Source: Bos javanicus (Eukaryota > Chordata > Mammalia > Artiodactyla > Bovidae). From it: 64,000 nucleotides of DNA. The notes beneath the pieces are model-generated. The model made no database searches, had not been told where the DNA came from, and saw nothing but the letters and a program-made list of their open reading frames with translations. The position numbers and the translations under genes are program-made. The stretch spans positions 62,001-126,000 of the forward strand of contig NC_083870.1 in assembly GCF_032452875.1 (NCBI RefSeq). Direction: 5' to 3'. Below, piece after piece: positions 34,021-44,599 of this stretch (the stretch's first letter is position 1; each line of letters begins with the position of its first letter).

Positions 34021-35542
34021 GTCAGAATGTACACATACTCTGTGATCAAACATAGTTAATTAGTCATGGTAAATCAATGTGATTGTTGTTACTTAAAAAG
34101 GTAAAGAACTTTTGAAAAATATACATTAAGATTCACATTACAATTTATATTTTATTTATACATTATGATTTAAATTGCAAAAAATCTACAAATTAATTTA
34201 TTTCTCATATTTATGTTTCATGTGTTAAGACAATTAAAATATACGTACTGATATTGAAGTTTGTTTTGGATATTGGTGAAGAACAATAAATGTGAAGTTG
34301 CTCAAGTGTTTTTTGCTGGAAACTTAATGCAAAAAAAAAACTACTGTTAGTAAAAGAGATGATATGACAACTTTTGGTCGAGTTATCTCTCAGTGGCATG
34401 TGTTGCGGTAAAGAATGAAATGTTTATAGATTTTCATCTTTTGAAACTAAGGGATAATCTTAATACATTATTTAATCAGTGTAAAATAAGTGCAAGATAG
34501 AACAAGTTCACTTCTAGGTGCTATTTTAACCACTGATGAGGAATTATTTGTCCACAGTGACTTCGCAAAAGCTAGCACACTTTTAGTGTTTGACAGTCAT
34601 ATCCAGGCCCCCAAATGTCTACTTAAAAGAAAAAAAAAAAAGCAAACAGAGAATGAATGTTTTTATAGCAAGTGCATGGTTTCATATTTAAGAACTGTCA
34701 AGTTGAGGGCTTCACAAAGTTATTATTGTTATTTATAGTCTCGGTGATGATTTTAGATGGCAAATAGTTAACAGGCATTTTAAATGGCCTGTATGACACC
34801 GATTCTATTTTAAACTATTCTTCAAAACTGCAATATCACAGAGGTTAAATTTTCTCATTATCCTACTTTGTTTTCACTCTCACTATAAAGCTTCCAGCCT
34901 GTTTTTCTGGAACTACCAGAACAAAATATCCATCACACAGTGTTCAGCAATTAGCATTAACTCAAAAGTATTTAAAAGGTTTTTGTGAGGGGGTCGCAGT
35001 ACATTGATCTGTCTTCTACATAATTGCAATCGATACATAGATTGTTTTGTTTGTGAGGTTGAATGATACTGATATGTCAAATAAAAGCATTTATATAAAA
35101 TTGATTCAAAGAAATGTATTACATGAGTAGACAAAAATAAATAAATAAATAAATTGGAGAGAAATAACTTCATTAACCTGAATCTCTGACTTTAGAAGAG
35201 ACCTAGATAGTCAAAATAATTCCTCAGAATTGAAAAATAATACACTAAAATGAGAAAAGACAAAATCCCTGATTCTTTTTTAATCTAAGGTTAAACAGGA
35301 GAGTTGAGATGAATGGGGAAGAAGTTATCACAAAGAGCAGCAATGAAAATAATGAAATCTCAATTTGGAATCCTCATCTGAGCAGAAAGCAACATGCAAA
35401 TATCTGGTTAATGAATGTCCAGTGTGTCTTTCTGAGTATTTTCACCTGTAAAAAGATACTATGTATTTAAAAGAAACACATTTAATCGATAACAGGTTAA
35501 AACAGCATTGTATCTTCTGAGCTATTATAATGTAATTAATGG
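34021..35542. other. AT-rich intergenic DNA, nothing recognised
   Basis: No family-like reading frame. The longest frames (62-86 codons) show no motif. Simple runs occur at 34331-34340 (A), 34629-34642 (A) and 35136-35153 (AAAT). Confidence 0.4.
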
Positions 35543-35662
35543 TGTTGCTGCTGCTGTTGCTGCTAAGTCGCTTCAGTCGTGTCCGACTCTGTGAAACCCC
35601 ATAGACGGCAGCCCACCAGGTTCCCCTGTCCCTGGGATTCTCCAGGAAAGAACACTGGAGTG
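35543..35662 (-). mobile_element. Single BovA monomer
   Basis: GCT/GTT repeats (35543-35560) followed by 'taagtcgcttcagtcgtgtc' and 'ctgggattctccaggaaaga' form the antisense BovA unit without a tRNA head. Confidence 0.85.
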
Positions 35663-37507
35663 TTCTTAACAGAGGTAAAAGAAAATGTGAAAAGCCAGTC
35701 GAGGAGAAAATATTGTCATAAAACAACATTTTGAAAATGTGATAGTAAGGAAATCTATACAAAAACTGAAGACACAATGGATGAAATAAAAAATACCAGC
35801 CAACCAGTAAACAGATGGTTCAAGTAATGACAGAAAAGTTATGGGAAAGTTGAGGAATGCTAAATTAACTAACCAGTGTAATTATCAGGCTAATGGTTTA
35901 ACATGTTTGAAAGTCCCATCTTATTTATCTTACAATTAAGACATTATTACCTAATTCAGAAATTTGATGAAAAATATAAAATACCCAGTGATATATATGG
36001 TTCATAACACACTTCTTTTTAGCACTCATTTTTGTTTGAGTAAGTAGTTAAGCAGTCAAAGAAACTATCATGCCTACATAAAAGTTCAACAAAAAGAAAA
36101 AAAATCCCACATAATTTTAACAAGAGCAATTACATAAGCATCAATTTCAACAATATGGTGATGAAGAAAATTTCAATTAGTTCGATGATAGGTTGGTTAT
36201 TTTAAGGCAATTTTTAACACATGTCAATTGTCTGATTTTCCTTGCATCATGAAAAAATTCTCCAAAATTACTTTATTTCTTCATTTGAAAATATCTTTGC
36301 TGTTCATTATGCTGTCAGTATAAGAGCAGGCACTCTCATATTTAACTTACATTCTCCAGAATATATTTAATTTTCTCTTGTTTTATTAAAACATTGCACG
36401 TTACAAACTTATTTTTATTGATCTACATAAAACTAGTCTATGTTAAAATGGCAGATACTTTGAAATGGAGAATTACCCATATTTATGGATATTCAAGCTG
36501 AAATTGGGATATTGGATATTCAAGCTGAAATCTTAATAGTAACATGGGAAAATGCATAGAAGTACACGATGAGGCATATTGCCAACTCGAGAATGCTTTA
36601 ATTATGTTATTAAACAGAATTTTCCATTTAAATAATATATAATTACAACTAAAATATGCTGTGACATTATTATAGTAATTACATTATCACATGTTACAAG
36701 TAATAGATTTTAGAAAGAAATTATATCAAACAAATGTAAACAGCATATAATCAACCTAGCACATGGCTGGTGGGACACTACCCAAACCAGTGTCACAAAC
36801 ATCAGACCTGAGTGGCTGTCAGGTTAGTTTTAGGATGCATCAAGAAGAATTCCACCTCCAAATACTTATTCATCAATTTGTTCCTTGTATAAAAATCTGA
36901 AGTTAAATGCAAAGAATAAAAACCATTAATTCAAACATATCTCTCAAATATTTTGGAAACCAATACATCTTAAATCTTCCACAGGCTTACAAGGGAAGCA
37001 GGATTAAAATATTCACTAAAATTGTCAGGAATGAAAGCAGTGTATCTTTATCCCTCAGTAAATCATATTTAGGTCCTGGGTATCATCTATTTTATACCTA
37101 TGCCTGAGGAAAATTTGGTTGGGAAGGACAGAATATAAACTTCAGTAACTATGCAAAAATTAATAAGTCTTTGAAAGCTCTAAGTAATTATATTCCCAAA
37201 GGTATTTGTAAATATATCCAAAACATAGATTGTCAAGCCACTCACTGTCCAAGGTAATGTCCCTGTTCCTCTGGTTGTTTACTTTCCAAATTTATCTTAT
37301 CTTGCCTCAGGTATTATTCACCTCGGGGCTCACAAAGTCTGTAGATAAGGCATTTCAGAAAACTCTTCTCTGTGTTCATCCAGCTTTCTGAAGGCTGAGA
37401 GGGAAACTAAAGTACCTTTCAAGAAAACCTGAGATGAAGTAGGACAGAGAGAACCTATCATGTGCATTCCAAGAATGAAACATATGAACAATCAAGGTTA
37501 TACCATG
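35663..37507. other. AT-rich intergenic DNA, nothing firmly recognised
   Basis: A stretch near 35690-35860 has a weak resemblance to L1 ORF2 but is too diverged to call. At 36486-36530 GGATATTCAAGCTGAAAT occurs twice, 27 bases apart, a small tandem duplication. No gene. Confidence 0.35.
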
Positions 37508-37705
37508 TAGCTGCTAGCTCAGATGGTAAAGAATCTGCCTGCAGTGTGGGAGACCTGAGTTCAATCTCTGGCTTGGGAAGATCCCCTAGAGGAGGGCATG
37601 GCAACCCACTCCAGCATTCTTGCCTGGAGAATCCCCATGGAGAGAGGAGCCTGGTGGGCTATAGTCCATGGGGTTGCAAAGATTTGAACATGACTGAGCA
37701 ATCCC
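37508..37705 (+). mobile_element. Bov-tA SINE
   Basis: A tRNA-like head ('agctcagatggtaaagaatc'), then a BovA body ending 'tttgaacatgactgagca'. It abuts the BovB fragment at 37706 without a gap. Confidence 0.9.
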
Positions 37706-38116
37706 AAAGAGAGGCAATGCCAAAGAATGCTCAAACTACTGCACAATTGCACTCATTTCACATGCTAGTAAAGTAATGCTCAAAATTCTCCAAGCCAGGC
37801 TTCAGCAAGACGTGAACCGTGAACTTCCTGATATTCAAGCTGGTTTTAGAAAAGGCAGAGGAACCAGAGATCAAATTGCCAACATCTGCTGGATCATGGA
37901 AAAAGCAAGAGAGTTCCAGAAAAACATCTATTTCTGCTTTATTGACTATGCCAAAGCCTTTGACTGTGTGGATCACAATAAACTGTGGAAAATTCTGAAA
38001 GAGATGGGAATATCAGATCACCTGACCTGCCTCTTGAGAAATCTGTATGCAGGTCAGGAAGCAACAGTTAGAACTGGACATGGAACAACAGACTGGTTCC
38101 AAATAGGAAAAGGAGT
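37706..38116 (+). mobile_element. BovB fragment fused to OR pseudogene
   Basis: A sense BovB RT segment from 'caatgccaaagaatgctcaa' to about 38116. It includes FRKGRGTRDQIANICWIMEK and CFIDYAKAFDCVDHNKLWK and stops just before the VRQGC region. It has neither the YADD box nor the 3' end, so both ends are truncated. Confidence 0.9.
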
Positions 38117-38937
38117 TGTCAACATTGTCTCTATGGTAGGGAATGTGCTCACTTTGGTCACCATCACAGTCAGCCCTTTATTGGGGTGCCCAATGTATTT
38201 TTCCTGGCTCATCTCTCTTTTATTGATGCTTGTTATTCCTCTGTCAATAACCCTAAATTGATTGTAGATTCACTCCATGAAACAAAAACCAGCCCTTTCA
38301 ATGAATGCATGTTCAGATCTTTGGGGAACACTTATTTGGAGGTGCTGATGTCATCCTGCTCACCGTGATGGCCTATAACCACTTTGTGGCCATCTTATAG
38401 CCCTTGCACAAGCATCATGAATGGAGAGTGTGTTGGCTGCTAATTGGAGTGGTGTGGGTGGGAGGCTTTTTTCATGCAACCATTCAGATCTTCCGTTTAC
38501 CTTTCTGTGGTCCTAATGTCATAGACCACTTTATGTGTGATCTCAACCCTTTGCTTGATCTTGCCTTCACTGATACCCACATTCTAGGACTCATTGTTGC
38601 TGCCAACAGTGGTTCTCTCTGTCTGTTAAACTTCCTCCCCTTGATGGGCTCCTATGTGGTCATTTTGTGCTCCCTAAGCAACCACAGTTTGGAGACGAGG
38701 TGCAAGGCCTTCTTCACTTGTGTCTCCCACATCACAGTTGTCCTTATACTCCTTGTGCCCTGCATTTTTGTGTACCTGAAACCAGCATATACTTTTCCTA
38801 TTGATAAAGCAGTTACTGTGTTTTACACTATGATAAGTCCCATGTTAAATCCCTTAATCTATACCTTGAGAAATGCCCAAATGAAAAATGCCATTAGAAA
38901 TTTGTGTAATAGAAAAGCTATTTCAGGTGATAAATAA
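38117..38937 (+). pseudogene. Olfactory receptor pseudogene, OR4-like, N terminus missing
   Basis: Sense OR relic beginning in TM1 (NIVSMVGNVLTLVTITVSP). The extracellular N terminus is absent because BovB sequence precedes it directly. Later motifs: FLAHLSFIDACYSSVNNPKL (TM2), 'VMAYNHFVAIL' (TM3, DRY box as NHF, followed by an in-frame stop at 38398-38400), FRLPFCGPNVIDHFMCDLNP (loop 2), 'SLETRCKAFFTCVSHITVV' (TM6), FPIDKAVTVFYTMISP and MLNPLIYTLRNAQMKNAI (TM7). There are frame changes near 38190 (T-run) and again near 38290-38350. The last 177 codons (38404-38937) are open, so the C-terminal half is well preserved. Confidence 0.92.
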
Positions 38938-39491
38938 GAGGTACACGGAGACCAGCATTGATTCTCCTGGTGCAAAGTTCAAAAGGACATTGCTGATGCT
39001 TTCAGCAAGAATACCTATGAGATGAAGGTAAAATAAATAGCCACTACAAATCATAGATCCTGCAAGGGGCAGAAGAAATGGGTGCAAGAAAAGTCAGGGA
39101 AAACTTAGCAGGAGACTACTTTTTCATGTTTGGAACATTCTACCAAGTTGAGTCTTAGTTTTTCTAGTTTCATCAGTGTATATGGCTTAGTAAACTTCTA
39201 AAAAAGCAAAATAAAATAAAAAGCACTGATATTGAGCAGTAATCTCTGTAACAATACAATGAAGTGGACATTGCTACTATCCTCATTTTACAGGTGGGGA
39301 AGCAAGAAGAAAGGGGAAAGTTCCAAAAGATAAATACTGAAGAGTGATTAACCTGTATCTAGCTGATATCTCAGACCATGTTCTCAGCTGCCAAGATATG
39401 TTGCCAGACAATGATGACAGATAGGAAACGAAATTATACTACTTCCACTTACTGAAACAGGAACTGCACTGAAACATACACACACACGCAA

Positions 39492-39522
<31 letters not shown>

Positions 39523-39817
39523 GATAATTTTATATACAGTATGTAATACTGTGGTTTATAACTACCTGAAGGGTTTAAAGTAATGGGCCATTTAACCTCA
39601 AAGGGATGTGTAAGTTACATTACACCATATTTCCAAATTTTATTTGGAATTAAAAAAATTGTTTTCAGAATCATTTTGTGTTGCTTATGTCATGGTCTTA
39701 TCCTGATAAACCATCAAAAAGAGTGATGACTGAAGTAAAAGAATAGATTAATATCAGACAGAAATTTTTCTTTATTAAATCAACTAAAAGTCAAACTCTC
39801 TATAATACTTACCTACA
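38938..39817. other. Intergenic DNA with MIR and CA/TA microsatellite
   Basis: A MIR relic (separate entry) and an AC/TA dinucleotide tract at 39477-39525 are the only recognisable items. No gene. Confidence 0.5.
39225..39370 (+). repeat. MIR SINE relic
   Basis: The 'caatgaagtggacattgcta' and 'ctcattttacaggtgggga' blocks match the MIR core in sense orientation, followed by a degraded 3' part. Confidence 0.7.
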
Positions 39818-40851
39818 CAATAAACTGTAGAAAATTCTGAAAGAGATGGGAATAACAGACCACCTGACCTGCCTGTTGAGAAATCTATATGCAGGTCAGG
39901 AAGCAACAGTTAGAACTGGACATGGAACAGACTGGTTCCAAATAAGGAAAGGAATATGTCAAGGCTGTATATTGTCACTCTGCTTATTTAACTTATATGC
40001 AGAATACATCATGAGAAACTCTGGGCTGGAAGAAACACAAGCTGGAATCAAAATTGCCAGGAGAAATATCAATAAGCTCAGATATGCAGATGACACCACC
40101 CTTATGGCAGAAAGTGAAGAGGAACTGAAAAGCCTCTTGTTGAAAGTGAAAGTGGAGAGTGAAAAAGTTGGCTTAAAGCTCAACATTCAGAAAACTAAGA
40201 CCATGGCATCTGGTCCCATCACTTCATGGCCAATAGATGGGGAAACAGTGTCAGACTTTATTTTTCTGGGCTCCAAAATCACTGCAAATGGTGACTGCAG
40301 CCATGAAATTAAAAGACACTTACTCCTTGGAAGGAAAGTTATGACCAACCTAGATAGCATATTCAAAAGCAGAGGCATTACTTTGCCAACAAAGGTCCAT
40401 CTAGTCAAGGCTATGGTTTTTCCAGTGGTCATGTATGGATGTGAGAGTTGGACTGTGAAGAAAGCTAAGCGCTGAAGAATTGATGCTTTTGAACTGTGGT
40501 GTTGGAGAAGACTCTTGAGAGTCCCTTGGCCTGCAAGGAGATCCAACCAGTCCATTCTAAAGGAGATAAGTCCTGGGTGTTCATTGGAAGGACTGATACT
40601 GAGGCTGAAACTCCAGTACTTTGGCCACTTCATGCGAAGAGTTGACTCCTTGGAAAAGACCCTGATGCTGGGAGGGATTGGGCAGGAGGAGACGGGGACA
40701 ACAGAGGATGAGATGGCTTGATGGCATCACCGACTCGATGCACATGAGCTTGGGTAAACCCCTGGAGTTGGTGATGGACAGGGAGGCCTGGCGTGCTGAG
40801 ACTCATGGGGTTGCAAAGAATGGGACATGACTGAGCAACTGAACTGAACTG
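39818..40851 (+). mobile_element. BovB LINE 3' third, RT box intact
   Basis: Sense BovB from the HNKLWKIL-coding block to the 3' end (GACTGAGCAACTGAACTGAA near 40850). A 209-codon frame (39846-40475) keeps the NKLRYADDTTLMA catalytic box and the IDGE...FLGSKITANGDCSHEIKRH block. A second short frame, 40515-40721, continues the C terminus. It faces the minus-strand BovB at 40914 tail to tail. Confidence 0.93.
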
Positions 40852-40913
40852 GACTTGGTAATAATAGTTTCTGCAAGTAGTACAGCATCTGGTTTATGAG
40901 AAATACTGAATCA

Positions 40914-43038
40914 GTTTAGTTCAGTAGCTCAGTCGTGTCCGACTATTTGCAACTCCATGAACCGCAGCACACCAAGCCTCCCTGTCCATCACCTAGTCCC
41001 ACAGTCCACACAAACCCATGTCTGTTGAGCCGGTGATGCCATCCAATCATCTCATCCTCTGTCGTCCCCATCTCCTCCTGCCCTCAATCTTTCCCAGCAT
41101 CAGGGTCTTTTCAAATGAGTCAGCTCTTCGCATCAGGTGACCAAAGTATTGGAGTTTCAGCTTCAGCATCAGTCCATCCAGTGAATATTCAGGACTGATC
41201 TCCTTTAGGATTGGACTGGTTAGAACTCCTTGCATTCCAAGGGGCTGTCAAGAGTCTTCTCCAACACCAAGTTCAAAAGCATCAATTCTTCGGTGCTCAG
41301 CTTTCTTTTGGAGAAGGCAATGGCACCCCACTCCAGGACTCTTGCCTGGAAATCCCATGGATAGAGGATCCTGGTAGGCTTCAGTCCATGGGGTCACACA
41401 GAGCATGACATGACTGTAGTGGCTTAGCAGCAGCAGTAGCAGCAGCTTTCTTTATAGTCCAACTCTCACATCCATATACGACCACTGGAAAAACCATAGC
41501 CTTGACTAGACGAACCTTTGTTGACAAAGTAATGTCTCTGCTTTTCAATATGCTCTCTAGGTTGGTCAAAGCTTTCTTTCCAAGGGGTAAGCATCTTTTA
41601 ATTTCATGGCTGCAATCACCATCTGCAGTGATTTTGGAGCCCCAAAAAATAAAGTCTGACACTGTCTCCACTGTTTCCCCATCTATTTGCCATGAAGTGA
41701 TAGGACCGGATGACATGAACTTAGTTTTCTGAATGTTGAGATTTAAGCCAACTTTTTCACTCTTCTCTTTCACTTTCATCTAGAGGCTCTTTAGTTCTTC
41801 TCTGCTTTATGCCATTTGTGCATATCTGAGGTTATTGGTATTTCTCCTGGCAATCTTGATTCCAGCTTGTGCTTCCTCCAGCCCAGTGTTTCTCATAATG
41901 TACTCTGAATATAAGTTAATTAAGCAGGGTGAAAATATACAGCCTTGACATACTCCTTTTCCTATTTGGAACCAGTCTGTTGTTCCATGTCCAGTTATGG
42001 CTGTTGCTTCCTGACCTGCATACAGGTTTCTCAAGATGCAGGTCAGGTGATCTGGTATTCCCATCTCTTTCAGAATTTTCCACAGTTTATTGTGATCTAC
42101 ACAGTCAAAGGCTTTGGCATAGTCAATAAAGCAGAAATAGATGTTTTTCTGGAACTTTCTTGTTTTTTGGATGATCCAGCAGATGTTGGCAATTTGATCT
42201 CTGGTTCCTCTGCCTTTTCTAAAACCAGCTTGAACATTTGGAAGTTCATGGTTCATGTATTGCTGAAGCCTGGCTTGGAGAATATTCGACATTACTTTAC
42301 TAGTGTGTGAGATGAGTGCAATTGTGTGGTAGTTTGAGCATTCTTTGGCATTGCCTTTCTTTGGGATTGAAATGAAAACTGACCTTTTCCAGTTCTGTGG
42401 CCACTGCTGAGTTTTCCAAATTTGATGGCATATTGTGTGCAGCACTTTCACAGCATCATATTTTAAGATTTGAAATAGCTCCACTGGAATTCCATCACCT
42501 CCACTAGCTTTGTTCGTAGTGATGCATTCTAAGGCCCACTTGACTTCACATTCCAGGATGTCTGGCTCTAGGTGAGTGATCATACCATCATGATTCTGGT
42601 TGTGAAAATATTTTTTGTACAGTTCTTCTGTGTATTTTTGCCACATCTTCTTAATATCTTCTGCTTATAATGTCCTTATCATTTCTGTCCTTTATTGAAC
42701 CCATCTTTGTGTGAAATATTCCCTTAGTATCTGTAATTTTCTTGAAGAGATAGCTAGTCTTTCCCATTCTATTGTTTTCCTCTATTTCTTTGCAATGATC
42801 ACTGAGGAAGGCTTTCTTATCTCTCCTTACTATTCTTTGGAGCTCTGCATTCAAATGGGTGTATCTTTCCTTTTCTCCTTTGCTTTTTGCTTCTATTCTT
42901 TTCACAGCTATTTGTAAGGCCTCCTCAGAAAACCATTTTGCTGTTTTGCATTACTTTTTCTTGGGAATGGTCTTGATTCCTGTCTCCTGTACAATGTCAC
43001 AAACCTCCATCCGTAGTTCTCAGGCACTCTGTCTATAA
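40914..43038 (-). mobile_element. BovB LINE, 2.1 kb, longest continuous copy here
   Basis: Antisense BovB from the 3' end (TTCAGTAGCTCAGTCGTGTC at 40920) to about 43038. A 279-codon frame (41807-42646) holds the N-terminal half of RT, including 'CFIDYAKAFDCVDHNKLWK' and VCQGCIFSPCLINLY. The catalytic box is lost to a small deletion (frame reads NNLRYAQMA). A further frame at 42651-42905 gives the linker upstream of RT. A BOV-A SINE at 41308-41443 interrupts it. The endonuclease is truncated. Confidence 0.93.
41308..41443 (+). mobile_element. BovA monomer inside BovB
   Basis: A BovA unit with a CAG-rich tail, flanked by AGCTTTCTT on both sides (41299-41307 and 41444-41452). The 9-bp duplication fixes its ends. 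Confidence 0.93.
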
Positions 43039-43260
43039 GTGTAAATAAAGGGATGATAAATAACTCCAATAAAGTACACAGCAAAATGTAGTATTACACA
43101 CTAGGATTTTGGATTCAATGTTACACCTGGGGGAAGTAAGAAAAGTTCTAATAATTTGTGTTGTAGATACAGGGAATATATGTGGGAGTGGACAGAAGTA
43201 GAAGAATCATAAACTTTGATTAGGCCTGATTTATTGATATGGGCTCACTAAACAGTGGTG

Positions 43261-43490
43261 GTGATTTGTCTCTAAGTTGTGTCCAATTCTTTGAGACCCC
43301 ATGAATTGTAGTCTGCCAGGTTCCTCTATCTGTGGGATTTCCCAGACAAGAACACTTGAGTGGGTTGCCCTTTCCTTCCCCAGGGGATCTTCCCCACTCA
43401 GGGAACAAGACCAGGTCTTCTGCATTGTGGTCAATCTCAGGCATTGCAGGCAGTTTTTTTTACTGACTAGTCACCAGGAAAGCCTGCACT
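43261..43490 (-). mobile_element. Bov-tA SINE
   Basis: The antisense BovA body ('gtctctaagttgtgtccaat') is followed by a tRNA-derived head ending 'gactagtcaccaggaaagcc'. The head carries a small internal duplication (TCTCAGGCATTG) and a T-run. Confidence 0.85.
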
Positions 43491-44599
43491 AAGCAGAGAT
43501 GCTGCATTTAATGTAGCAGCTGAAGGATATAAGAAAGGCACTAATAGTTTCTGTGGTGTGTAAGCCATGAATCAGTTGGTAGCCCACAGTGAGCAAGTGG
43601 CTTAAAAATACCCAGACTGCTTTGGTTTAATGTAGAGGAAGAGATTAATAGGAATAGACTCTAAGTAAATTTACTATTGAAGATCTACTCAACCTCCCTG
43701 AGAAGGTCCAGAAAACAAAACTTTCATCACAACCATGAGAGACAAATTTGAAGGGGGAGTTCAGCATCCTTGAAAAGCTTTCAGATGGCACTTTTCTATA
43801 GACCAGGCCTCAGGTTTGCAAATTCAAATGTGTTACAAGTCCTGGGGAACAGTGGCCAAGTGGTAGCACTCAACCCCAAAGGCAAGGTGAGCATAGTTAT
43901 CACCATGAGCAGTGGAGTGGAGTGCTATGGTTAATAATTTAATGTTACTGCACCATTCAGTCACCATTTTGATGAAACATCCACCAAATGGTGACCTGAT
44001 ATACTGTGTTCATTGATTGCACCCAAACAACTTGTATACTTAAACATTACTTGTACTTAAGCAACTAATGTACTTAAACACAGTGAGTAATGGGAACATC
44101 ATGAAAACATCCACAAAGAAAGGGGAAAACATCACGTTAAAGATCAGGAACAGTAAGGGTATTGGGAATACCCTGCTTTCCTCCTTTGATCTGGCCAATC
44201 AAGGAGGCACCAGGTCGTTTTCCTGGCCCCCTCCTATTTCAGGTCCCCTCACTTCCCTCATGCACAAACTCTTTGAACTCCTTGAGAACAAAGAACATTG
44301 TGAGACATAAAATGGTAGGCAGCCAGGCTCATGGCGAGGTCCCCTCTATGCATGGACACATGTAGTGGACGGAGATCTCACTGGGACTCTGGTGTGCTGA
44401 CCACGGGACTTCCCAGCTGCTAAGAGCCAGATGAAGGTACTTTATCCTGGACTGGTGAGATTCATTTGCTAAGTGTTATTGTAAATTCACTTCTTCCCTT
44501 GCACTTTGATCCTTGAATCATACTAGCCTAAACATGTAATAAATTGCTGTTTGCTACCAACCTGTGGACTGCATCTCAAATTCTTTGAAAGAACCTCTG
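43491..44599. other. LTR-like or ERV-derived sequence, unassigned
   Basis: The segment near 44390-44600 has an LTR-like end: a poly(A)-signal-like GTAATAAATT (44539-44548) followed by 'gctgtttgctaccaacctgt' and 'actgcatctcaaattctttg'. The part before it (43700-44380) looks retroviral in composition but matches no domain I can name. It may be the 5' part of the ERV-L relic that follows. Confidence 0.35.

Noticed and set aside
43791..44310. Possible host gene exon(s) in a less AT-rich segment
   Set aside because: Frames are short and interrupted, and the neighbouring sequence looks LTR- or ERV-derived; no family was recognised.
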